Below the pieces are notes generated by a model, which made no database searches, had not been told where the DNA came from, and worked only from the letters and a program-made list of their open reading frames with translations. This document shows, in pieces, positions 1 to 6,949 of a DNA stretch of 13,484 bases. The DNA lies in assembly GCA_964517355.1 (NCBI GenBank), contig CAZFCK010000129.1:1-13484 (forward strand), written 5' to 3'. Numbering within the stretch: position 1 is the stretch's first letter; every line of letters begins with the position of its first letter. The position numbers and the translations under genes are program-made. Source of the DNA: CAZFCK01 sp964517355. GTDB lineage: Bacteria > Desulfobacterota > Desulfovibrionia > Desulfovibrionales > Desulfovibrionaceae.

Positions 1-1
1 C

Positions 2-51
2 CAGGGAAATGCATAAGAGCATCTAGCGCTTTTCAAGCGTGAGATGCTCTA
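2..51. repeat. Terminal inverted repeat, left copy (50 nt)
   Basis: These 50 nt are the exact reverse complement of 13435-13484; identity stops at position 52. Inside lies an imperfect palindrome at 16-50: a 9-bp stem (AGAGCATCT with AGATGCTCT), then a small mismatch, then five more pairs closing a 3-nt loop. A short dispersed palindromic (REP-like) element is the simplest reading. The same hairpin sits 44 nt past the metG stop and may end metG transcription. Confidence 0.9.
16..50 (-). terminator. Candidate terminator hairpin downstream of metG
   Basis: Read on the minus strand, metG transcription meets a hairpin with a perfect 9-bp outer stem and a 5-bp inner stem around a 3-nt loop. It is followed by TTATGCATTT, only a weak T-rich tract, so intrinsic termination is possible but not classical. 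The sequence is part of the repeat element at 2-51, so a terminator role would be secondary to its nature as a repeat. Confidence 0.35.
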
Positions 52-94
52 AATGGGAAATGGTGTTCCACACTCTGAGAGTCAGTTTACCGCC

Positions 95-2047
95 TCAAGA
101 AACCTTGCCGCCGTTGGCCACGTCTCCGGTGGTCGTCAAGAGTTGCATGCCGCCATCAGTCCTCACGGCCAGAACCATGCCGTGCGATTCAAGACCGCGC
201 AATTTACGCGGAGCCAAATTGGCCACGACAACGACTTGGCGCCCCACAAGCTCTTCAGGACTAAAAAACTCGCGCAATCCGCCGATTACCTGGCGGGGGG
301 CGTCTTCACCCAAATCAATCTCCAAACGCAACAGCTTGTCAGCCTTGGGGTGCGGCTCAGCCACCAGCACAGTGCCCACACGCAAATCCACCTTGGTGAA
401 ATCTTCATACGCAATGGCGGCGGACTCTGCAGGAGAAGCCTTTTCCTCAACCTGTTGTTCCGGCTTGCGCTCCGGCTTTTCCCGCTTTTGTTCCTCTGCT
501 GCCGGTTCGAGTTCAACACGGGGGAACAGATTGGACGCCTTGGCGAGGGGCGCTCCCGCGGGCAGCAATCCCCAATTATCCGCCTCCACCGACATGTCGG
601 GAATCTGCCCGTCCTGCAGCGGAACACCCAGCTGCTCCAACATCTGCCCCGCGGCATGGGGCATCACAGGCCACAACTGCACCGCGACCTTGCGCATGCT
701 CTCCAAAAGGATATACATCACCGAGGCCAACCGCTCAGTATTTCCCGACTTATTCAACGCCCAGGGCTGGGCCTCGTCCACATATTTATTCAATCCGCGA
801 ATCAGTTCCCAAAGAGCGTCCAGCGCCCGGGAAAACATGACATGCGAAAAAAGCTGTTGATAATTGCGCGACGCTTCCAACGCCAACTGCATCACGCCCT
901 GATCCAACGCATCGGTATCTTGCGGCGCGGGTACAAGGCCTTTGCAAAACTTTTTGGCCATGGAAAGCACCCGGCTAAACAAATTGCCCAAATCATTTGC
1001 CAAATCAGCATTCAGCCGCGCCACGAGAGCCTCTTCGCTAAAGCTGGCGTCATTGCCGAAATGCATCTCCCGCAACAGAAAATAGCGGAAGGCATCAAGC
1101 CCGTAGCGCTCCTTGAGCTGCAGCGGTTCCACGACATTGCCCAAGGATTTTGACATCTTGGTGTCGCGTACCAGCCAGTAGCCGTGCACGTTCAAATGTT
1201 TGTACACGGGCAATCCGGCGGATTTGAGCATGGTGGGCCAAAAGATGGCGTGCGGCTTCAGGATGTCTTTGGCCACCAAATGCTGCGCATTGGGCCAGTA
1301 ACGCGCATAGGCCTCGCCTTCGGGCCAGCCCAGCGCGGAGACGTAGTTGATCAGGGCGTCGAACCACACGTAGCACACGTAATCCTTGTCAAAGGGCAAC
1401 TCTATGCCCCAGTCCAGCCGTGATTTGGGCCGGGAAATGCACAGATCCTCCAGCGCACCGCTTTGCAACAGGCTGACCACTTCGTTGCGGTAGCGTTCCG
1501 GGCGTATGAAATCTGGATTTTTCTCTATATGCTCCAACAGCCAGCCTTGATACTTGGCCATGCGGAAAAAGTAATTCTTTTCCTGAATAAATTCGGGCTT
1601 GGTTTTGTGCTGCGGGCACAACCCTTCTTCATCCAACTCCTTTTCCGTGTAAAACCGCTCGCAACCGTAGCAGTAATGCCCCCCGTATTCTCCAAAATAA
1701 ATATCTCCGTTGTCGTAGACACGTTGGAGAAAGGTTTGCACGGTCGTTTTATGATGCGGTTCCGTAGTGCGGATAAAGGCATTGTTTTCTATGTTCAAAG
1801 CCGGCCACAGCTCTTTGAAAAGACCACTGATGCAGTCCACGTATGCTTGCGGCGACTGCGCGTTTTTTTCCGCAGCCTGCACAATTTTGTCGCCGTGTTC
1901 ATCCGTTCCGGTAAGAAAAAAGACATCCTTACCCATGGCCTTGTTGTAACGGGACAAGGAATCGGCCACTATGGTGGTGTAGCCGTGCCCCAAATGGGGT
2001 TTGGCGTTTACATAGTATATGGGCGTGGAGATAAAAAAGGTATTCAA
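95..2047 (-). CDS. metG: Methionyl-tRNA synthetase, with C-terminal tRNA-binding domain
   Basis: Cytoplasmic class Ia synthetase that charges tRNA(Met) with methionine using ATP. The 650-aa protein starts with the family's usual STPIYYVNAKPHLGH block. The HIGH-type motif is HLGH (residues 18-21). A zinc knuckle has C126, C129, C144 and H147, so one ligand is His. KMSKS is intact at 297-301. The anticodon-binding helical domain covers about 340-505, an E/K-rich linker 515-545, and an EMAP/Trbp111-like tRNA-binding domain 546-650, which normally supports dimerisation and tRNA affinity. The start is TTG: it follows an AGGAG Shine-Dalgarno by 6 nt and gives the usual N-terminus, with no in-frame ATG nearby that would. 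It lies 12 nt after ricT, so the two are probably cotranscribed. Length is normal for the two-domain form. Identification is secure. Confidence 0.97.
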   Translation of the reverse strand: MNTFFISTPIYYVNAKPHLGHGYTTIVADSLSRYNKAMGKDVFFLTGTDEHGDKIVQAAEKNAQSPQAYVDCISGLFKELWPALNIENNAFIRTTEPHHKTTVQTFLQRVYDNGDIYFGEYGGHYCYGCERFYTEKELDEEGLCPQHKTKPEFIQEKNYFFRMAKYQGWLLEHIEKNPDFIRPERYRNEVVSLLQSGALEDLCISRPKSRLDWGIELPFDKDYVCYVWFDALINYVSALGWPEGEAYARYWPNAQHLVAKDILKPHAIFWPTMLKSAGLPVYKHLNVHGYWLVRDTKMSKSLGNVVEPLQLKERYGLDAFRYFLLREMHFGNDASFSEEALVARLNADLANDLGNLFSRVLSMAKKFCKGLVPAPQDTDALDQGVMQLALEASRNYQQLFSHVMFSRALDALWELIRGLNKYVDEAQPWALNKSGNTERLASVMYILLESMRKVAVQLWPVMPHAAGQMLEQLGVPLQDGQIPDMSVEADNWGLLPAGAPLAKASNLFPRVELEPAAEEQKREKPERKPEQQVEEKASPAESAAIAYEDFTKVDLRVGTVLVAEPHPKADKLLRLEIDLGEDAPRQVIGGLREFFSPEELVGRQVVVVANLAPRKLRGLESHGMVLAVRTDGGMQLLTTTGDVANGGKVS

Positions 2048-2053
2048 CGAAAG

Positions 2054-2058
2054 CTCCT
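2054..2058 (-). promoter_or_regulatory. Shine-Dalgarno deciding the TTG start of metG
   Basis: AGGAG on the minus strand ends 6 nt before the TTG start at 2047 and lies between the ricT stop and metG. Its quality and spacing support the non-ATG start. Confidence 0.7.
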
Positions 2059-2059
2059 G

Positions 2060-3355
2060 CTATTGACTTTGTTTTGGTTTGGGCTTGCGGCGGCGTTTCC
2101 TTTTGGGTTTGGTCCCTTTGCTTTGCTCCTGGGCGCCGGCGCTTTGAGGAGGTTGTTTTGCTTTGGACTGCGAGGGCTTGCCTCCGCGACTCCGGGAACG
2201 GGGAGACTTCCTTTGCGGTTTTTGTTCAGCGCCCCCGGCATCCTTGCTCCTGCCCCCGTTCCCTTCTTGCTTGGAGGAAGCTGGCGCGTCGGATGCCTGC
2301 TCCGCTTTTTTACCGCGCTGCGCCGAGGCATCCTGCGCGTTAGGCGGTTCATGCGCCTGCTTTTTGTCCTTTCCCGGAACTTGCGCCTCCTGCTTTCCGT
2401 TGTCCACAGCGGGACGGGGCGGTTGGGCCGGCGCTATCCCGAAGATGCTGTCAGGGGCTGATGCTTCGTCCTCAATGCTCAGGATTTCTTCCTGGTCAAC
2501 AGAATCGTTTTTTCGGGAGGGAGGTTGTTGTTCCTGATTCGGGTCCGGACGCCGGGGCGACATCTGCAACCAATCATCAAGGGTAACTTCCTTTTCCTCG
2601 CCGCCGTCTTTGATGATGGAAAGACTGTTCCGAAACAGGTTGGCCCGCAGAACCTTGACCGGCCCTTCCGTGGTCGTATATTTTTTACCGATCTTGGGAC
2701 AATTGCGGTGAAAATCCTCGTAGTTACTCTGCTCATAGCTCAAGCAACACAACAGCCTTCCACAAATACCTGAAATTTTCGTGGGATTTAAAAAAAGGTT
2801 CTGTTCCTTGGCCATGCGGATAGTGACGGGGGCGAACTTGCGCAAAAAGCGGCGACAACAACACACTTGCCCGCAATTCCCCACCGCGCCAATCATTTGC
2901 GTCTCATGACGCACACCGATCTGGCGCAATTCAATGCGCGTCCGGTAATTTCGCACCAGATCTTTGACTAATTCCCGAAAATCAATGCGATTGGGCGCCG
3001 TGAAATAAAAGATGATTTTGCTGCGATCAAAAAAGACTTCCACGTCCACAAGCTTCATATCCAGTTCACGCTCATGGACACACGTGCGGCAAAAAGAAAA
3101 CGCCTCTTTGGCAAGCTCTAGATTCTCTTCCTGCTTTTCCAAATCATCTTGCGCGGCTACACGGTAGATGGGTTTGACTTCCTCCACCTCGGCGTCTTCG
3201 GGCAAATCGTCACGCACAAGGACCACTGAAGCTAAACCGTAACCCTGCTCGGTATTTACAATGACACTATCACCAGGGGCCACCACAAAGGGGCCTGACG
3301 CGAAATAATAAATTTGTCCCGCATCGCGGAACTTAACGCCTAAAATATTGCTCAT
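2060..3355 (-). CDS. ricT: RicT/YaaT-like PSP1-domain protein with long basic tail
   Basis: A 431-aa soluble protein. Residues 1-265 match the PSP1 C-terminal/RicT (YaaT) family: an N-terminal beta domain (1-60), the PSP1 core around 62-150, then two Cys clusters, C161/C165/C166/C167 (CGQVCCC) and C198/C203/C204 (CGRLLCC). In Bacillus, RicT joins RicA and RicF in an iron-sulfur Ric complex that aids RNase Y-dependent mRNA maturation; whether that holds here is unknown, since no partner is in the window. Residues 266-431 are low-complexity, rich in P, Q, K and S, ending in a strongly basic run (KRKRRRKPKPK), which looks disordered and possibly RNA-binding. The ATG start gives the typical N-terminus (MSNILGVKFRDAGQIYYF); upstream there is only a weak GAGATAAG Shine-Dalgarno. 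The ricT-metG order resembles the Bacillus yaaT-metS neighbourhood. Family call is firm; function is by homology. Confidence 0.9.
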   Translation of the reverse strand: MSNILGVKFRDAGQIYYFASGPFVVAPGDSVIVNTEQGYGLASVVLVRDDLPEDAEVEEVKPIYRVAAQDDLEKQEENLELAKEAFSFCRTCVHERELDMKLVDVEVFFDRSKIIFYFTAPNRIDFRELVKDLVRNYRTRIELRQIGVRHETQMIGAVGNCGQVCCCRRFLRKFAPVTIRMAKEQNLFLNPTKISGICGRLLCCLSYEQSNYEDFHRNCPKIGKKYTTTEGPVKVLRANLFRNSLSIIKDGGEEKEVTLDDWLQMSPRRPDPNQEQQPPSRKNDSVDQEEILSIEDEASAPDSIFGIAPAQPPRPAVDNGKQEAQVPGKDKKQAHEPPNAQDASAQRGKKAEQASDAPASSKQEGNGGRSKDAGGAEQKPQRKSPRSRSRGGKPSQSKAKQPPQSAGAQEQSKGTKPKRKRRRKPKPKQSQ

Positions 3356-3608
3356 GACTTATCTCAAACGCGCAAGGGGGCGTGCAGCCGCCTGTCGGTC
3401 CGCTGATGCTGACCAGTGCCCCGCGCGCAATAGCTTAAGGTGCAAGCCCTTTTTTTCCGCTTTTCCGGCTCCTCTGTCAACAGTCCTTACCGTGCGTTCG
3501 CAGCGGACGGGCAAAAAACTCTATGCGCCATGTCGGATAATGATATTTTTCGCTTTGATCTATTGAAACTATTTTTTTGGGAAGAAATTTCTGCACTCCC
3601 CCTCCTCT

Positions 3609-3622
3609 CAATGTCGACATTG
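3609..3622. repeat. Perfect 14-nt palindrome CAATGTCGACATTG
   Basis: The sequence equals its own reverse complement and lies about 250 nt upstream of the ricT start. It could be an operator for a dimeric regulator, but no other copy was found in the window and no regulator family is recognised. It could also be chance. Confidence 0.4.
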
Positions 3623-3668
3623 TCCGCAGCATCCACCATGGAACAGTGCGCGTTATGCCTGACGTGGT

Positions 3669-3703
3669 TGAGCATCAAAACCTATTCACGGTTATCATGC
3701 TCA
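3669..3703. repeat. Hairpin downstream of the hybrid kinase
   Basis: A 7-bp stem (TGAGCAT with ATGCTCA) encloses a second 4-bp stem with a 7-nt loop. It lies 45 nt past the kinase stop codon. No T-run follows on the minus strand, so a Rho-independent terminator is not supported; protection of the mRNA 3' end is possible. Confidence 0.35.
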
Positions 3704-3747
3704 AATATGAAGGAAAGGGACATGTGATTGGTCGTGAAACCCGGATT

Positions 3748-6480
3748 TTATTTCAGGACCTCCAAAAGGATGCTCTGCAGCGCATCGATAGTCACAGGCT
3801 TGGCCAGATATCCATTCATCCCCGCAGCGAGAAATTGTTCTTTGTCTCCGGACATGGCGTAGGCGGTCAGTGCGACAATCGGCACGTTTCTGCCGGCTTC
3901 CCCGGCGCGGCCATCGCGTATGGCGCGCGTCGCGGCGACACCGTCCATGACGGGCATCTGTACATCCATGAGAACGACATCATACGGTGCGGCATATACG
4001 CATTCCAAGGCCTGTTCGCCGTTTTCCGCAGTGGCGACATAATATCCCATTTTTTCAAGGATCTTCTTTACCGTGATCCTATTCAACTTGTCGTCCTCGA
4101 CCAGCAATACCCTTTTTGCGTCATCCGCAACAGGAGACGCACCCAACAGATTGCCCTTTTGCGCCACAGGCTGGTCCGTCATTCCAAACGACAAACACAA
4201 ATGCACAACGGTACCGCTTCCCACTTCACTCGCAACGGAAATATTCCCTTTCATGAGGTGCACCAGTTCTTTCACAATGGCAAGGCCCAACCCCGCCCCC
4301 TGAAATCTCCGGGTAAAACCTTCATCGGCCTGTGTAAAAGCATCGAACAACGAATCCATTTTTGATTCAGGAATGCCTATGCCCGTATCGGAAACCGAAA
4401 ACATTACGCGCACCTCGTCATCGCATTGCCGGGGCAGGGGATAGGCTTCTACATCAATCGAGCCGGAATCCGTATATTTCACGGCATTCCCAACCAGATT
4501 GCTCAAAATCTGATGCAGACGAATGCCGTCTCCCAAAAGGATTTCCGGCACCTCGGGATCAACATGGAACCGGATGCGTATTCCTTTTTGTTCACAGGAA
4601 GGGCGAAAAAGCTGCTCCATAAGAAGAATCGAGTCATGCAGGTTGAACGGCTTGATAATGACCTCCAGCTTGCCGGCTTCAATCTTGGAAAGATCCAGGA
4701 TGTCGCCCAAAAGGGCCGTCAGACGTTTGGCAGAAACCACCGCCGTTTCCACATACTCTTTTTGCTCCGCACTGAGTCGTGTTGTCGCCAGAAGCTGGTT
4801 CATGCCCAAAATGCCGTTGAGCGGCGTGCGCAATTCATGACTCATATTGGCCAGAAACACGGATTTCGCCTTGTTCGCCGCCTCCGCCTCATCCTTGGCC
4901 TGTCGAAGGGCGCACAAAGCGCCGTTGAGTTCCGTCACATCCGCAACCTGCGACAAGATCGAGATAATTTTTCCGGCAGCATCGCGCATTGGAGAGTTGT
5001 ACCAATGGCAATGGACCACACTGCCATCCTTGCGATAATTTCTATTCTTGCTGACGTTGAAGGCGTCCGCGCCGGTACAGAGCCGCTCAATCGCCTGATG
5101 CACCAATTCAAGATCATCCACATGGATAAAAGAAAAATCATCCCAATTCATACCCACAACATCCTCAGCTTTCCAACCGAAAATCACCTCCGCCTGGCTG
5201 GACCAGGATGTAATGGTTTTTCCTCCCTCCCATTCAACGACAGCCAGAGGAGAATTGTTCACATGAAACGATATGCGCTCCAAGGCATCGCGCAATCTGA
5301 CTTCATCCAGCTTGCGTTGCGTGATATCCTCCGCAAGTTGAACGACATGAGTTATCACCCCCTGCTCATTATGAATGGGGCAGGCCCTGATATTCCAGTA
5401 TTTTCCATGGTCGGTGATTTTTTCCATCCGCTGGGGTTCGCCGGTACGGAAAGCCTCGGTGACCGGGCACTCCGGACACTGGCGCTTCCCGCTTGTCCAA
5501 AATTCATAGCAATGCCGCCCAATCATTTCTTGTGGAGGGAGTCCCGCGGATTTACCGGCTGCCGCATTCGCCCAGATGATCGTATGTGTGGAATCCTGAA
5601 GAACAACGCAGTCCGGCTGGTGATCCAGAATGATTTGCCGCTCGATTTCCGCATTGAGCAATGCCAATTCGTTTTTGCGCTGCTCCGTAATCTCCTTGGC
5701 GATCTCAACCACGCCCTTGAATTGTCCGTTGTCGTCGAAAGCGGGAAAAGCCTGCAACGACCAGATCCTGCCGTCCGGAGTGGTATGTTCGGCGGAACAA
5801 GGCGTATGGCTCGAAAATGTCTCCACCACGGGGCAATTCGGGCAAGGTTCTTGAGAATCTTCCCAAATCTCGTAGCAATGTTTTCCAACAACTTCATGCT
5901 GACTTTTATTGACCGATTCCGCGGAGGCCCTGTTGGTCCACTTTATCGACATATCCGGAGAATCGTAAAACGCGACAATATCAGAAATGGACTCCAGAAT
6001 GAGCGTCTTCTGAAGTTCGCTTTGTTCAAGTTTGCGCTCGGCCAGAGCGAGTTTATATTCGGTTTGCAATTCTCGAAAAACACGGCGAAATAAGGCCGGC
6101 AAAATCTCGGTCAGTTCGAAATCCTTGACGATGTAATCCCGCGCGCCCAGCTTCATCATCTCCACGGCGATATTTTCATCGCCATGCCCGGTCATGGCCA
6201 CAAAATGAAACCGGGACTGCCGCTTGAGGAGTTCCCGCACCACTTCCGTTCCTGTCATATCAGGAAGGTTGTGATCCAAAAGAACCATAATACCTGGTTG
6301 TTCTGAAACATGAACGATAGCTTCCGCTCCGGTCAGCACTCCGGAGGTTGCAAAACCGGCTCTCCGGAGAACTTTCTGCACCATGCGGTTGAGTCCCTCG
6401 TCGTCCTCAACGACCATGATGCGATTACAAGAAAAGTGCTCGACAGCGGATGCGTCGTTTTGTCCCTTCTTGTCGTCCAT
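3748..6480 (-). CDS. Hybrid sensor histidine kinase, REC-PAS-PAS-PAS-HisKA-HATPase-REC
   Basis: A 910-aa protein with no signal peptide or membrane span, so probably cytoplasmic. Domains in order: receiver 20-135 (phospho-acceptor D69, T97, K119), coiled linker 140-160, PAS1 about 158-266, PAS2 about 280-388, PAS3 about 400-515, HisKA 535-602 with H548 in SHELRTPLNG, HATPase 648-765 (N661/N665, G1 box DTGIG 698-702, G2 box GAGLGL 728-733), receiver 788-910 (D839, T872, K894). All catalytic residues expected for autophosphorylation and phosphotransfer are present; there is no HPt domain. PAS1 (C202, C213, C216) and PAS2 (C324, C335, C338) share a C-x10-C-P-x-C signature absent from PAS3. The ATG is 3 nt after the regulator stop, with a GGAG 13 nt upstream inside that gene's end, so translation is likely coupled. 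The N-terminal receiver suggests this kinase is itself controlled by phosphorylation. Signal and target are unknown. Confidence 0.93.
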   Translation of the reverse strand: MDDKKGQNDASAVEHFSCNRIMVVEDDEGLNRMVQKVLRRAGFATSGVLTGAEAIVHVSEQPGIMVLLDHNLPDMTGTEVVRELLKRQSRFHFVAMTGHGDENIAVEMMKLGARDYIVKDFELTEILPALFRRVFRELQTEYKLALAERKLEQSELQKTLILESISDIVAFYDSPDMSIKWTNRASAESVNKSQHEVVGKHCYEIWEDSQEPCPNCPVVETFSSHTPCSAEHTTPDGRIWSLQAFPAFDDNGQFKGVVEIAKEITEQRKNELALLNAEIERQIILDHQPDCVVLQDSTHTIIWANAAAGKSAGLPPQEMIGRHCYEFWTSGKRQCPECPVTEAFRTGEPQRMEKITDHGKYWNIRACPIHNEQGVITHVVQLAEDITQRKLDEVRLRDALERISFHVNNSPLAVVEWEGGKTITSWSSQAEVIFGWKAEDVVGMNWDDFSFIHVDDLELVHQAIERLCTGADAFNVSKNRNYRKDGSVVHCHWYNSPMRDAAGKIISILSQVADVTELNGALCALRQAKDEAEAANKAKSVFLANMSHELRTPLNGILGMNQLLATTRLSAEQKEYVETAVVSAKRLTALLGDILDLSKIEAGKLEVIIKPFNLHDSILLMEQLFRPSCEQKGIRIRFHVDPEVPEILLGDGIRLHQILSNLVGNAVKYTDSGSIDVEAYPLPRQCDDEVRVMFSVSDTGIGIPESKMDSLFDAFTQADEGFTRRFQGAGLGLAIVKELVHLMKGNISVASEVGSGTVVHLCLSFGMTDQPVAQKGNLLGASPVADDAKRVLLVEDDKLNRITVKKILEKMGYYVATAENGEQALECVYAAPYDVVLMDVQMPVMDGVAATRAIRDGRAGEAGRNVPIVALTAYAMSGDKEQFLAAGMNGYLAKPVTIDALQSILLEVLK

Positions 6481-6483
6481 GCC

Positions 6484-6930
6484 CTAAGTGTCTCCATTGA
6501 TCGCGGGTATCTGTACGACTGAAAGATAAAGCCCCAATTGCCTGATCGCATGTACGAAATTTTCATATTCTATGGGCTTGGTGATGTAACTGTTGCAGCC
6601 CATGGCGTGACATTGTTCGATTTCCCGGGGGTCGTCCGTGGTGGTGACGATGATGACCGGCAGTTTGCACAACTCGTCGTCGTCCTTTATCCGGCGCAAA
6701 ACATCGATACCGTCTATCTCAGGCATGCGAATATCCAACAACAATACATAGCTGGCACCGTGTCTTCTGTGCTGGCCGCCACCTCGTTCGAAAAGAAAGT
6801 CCAGCACCTCCTTTCCATCCTTGAAATGGAAAATTTTGTTAACGATACCTGCCCGCTTGAGATTTCTTTTGATCAGCCCGGCATGGCCTTCATCATCTTC
6901 GGCAACAAGTATTACCACATCATCGTGCAT
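6484..6930 (-). CDS. Single-domain response regulator, Rcp1 type
   Basis: A 148-aa receiver domain and nothing else. Acidic pocket E11-D12-D13, phospho-acceptor D66 (LLLDIRMPEIDG), T96/T97, and K118 in SYITKP are all in place. The Cys-Asn-Ser-Tyr-Ile-Thr-Lys-Pro segment and the C-terminal LGLYLSVVQIP tail resemble Rcp1-like regulators that pair with phytochrome-type kinases. The start at 6930 is preferred because it has a GGGAG 6 nt upstream and begins directly with the receiver fold; the frame stays open upstream but there overlaps the kinase gene with no domain sense. It lies 19 nt after the large kinase and 3 nt before the hybrid kinase. With no output domain it probably acts as a phosphate shuttle or by protein contact, the adjacent membrane kinase being the likely donor. 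Confidence 0.9.
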   Translation of the reverse strand: MHDDVVILVAEDDEGHAGLIKRNLKRAGIVNKIFHFKDGKEVLDFLFERGGGQHRRHGASYVLLLDIRMPEIDGIDVLRRIKDDDELCKLPVIIVTTTDDPREIEQCHAMGCNSYITKPIEYENFVHAIRQLGLYLSVVQIPAINGDT

Positions 6931-6936
6931 AAGAAA

Positions 6937-6941
6937 CTCCC
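6937..6941 (-). promoter_or_regulatory. Shine-Dalgarno of the response regulator
   Basis: GGGAG on the minus strand, 6 nt before ATG at 6930, lies in the 19-nt gap after the large kinase. It decides the start of the regulator against a longer open frame. Confidence 0.65.
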
Positions 6942-6949
6942 GCCATCCA

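Larger units (their letters stand above)
3356..3747. other. Gene-free region between ricT and the hybrid kinase
   Basis: This 392-nt region holds the 5' flank of ricT and the 3' flank of the hybrid kinase, both on the minus strand. I see no convincing gene: the short open frames have odd composition, no good start signals and no recognisable motif. A TTGACA hexamer occurs on the minus strand at 3475-3480, but no good -10 lies 16-18 nt further on, so no ricT promoter is called. A 14-nt palindrome (3609-3622) and a hairpin (3669-3703) are present. No clear intrinsic terminator with a T-tract follows the kinase. Confidence 0.6.

Noticed and set aside
53..1153. Plus-strand open frame of 366 codons opposite metG
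   Set aside because: Antisense to a firmly identified methionyl-tRNA synthetase; the translated product is low in sense and has no domain.
3669..3703. Rho-independent terminator of the hybrid kinase
   Set aside because: A stem is present but no T-run follows on the minus strand.
3440..3727. Possible small protein (95 codons) in the gap before ricT
   Set aside because: No ribosome-binding site, no homology I can recognise, and no composition typical of a coding gene; treated as intergenic.
4426..6093. Long open frame on the plus strand (555 codons) opposite the hybrid kinase
   Set aside because: It lies wholly antisense to a gene with intact REC, PAS and kinase motifs, and its translation shows no family features.
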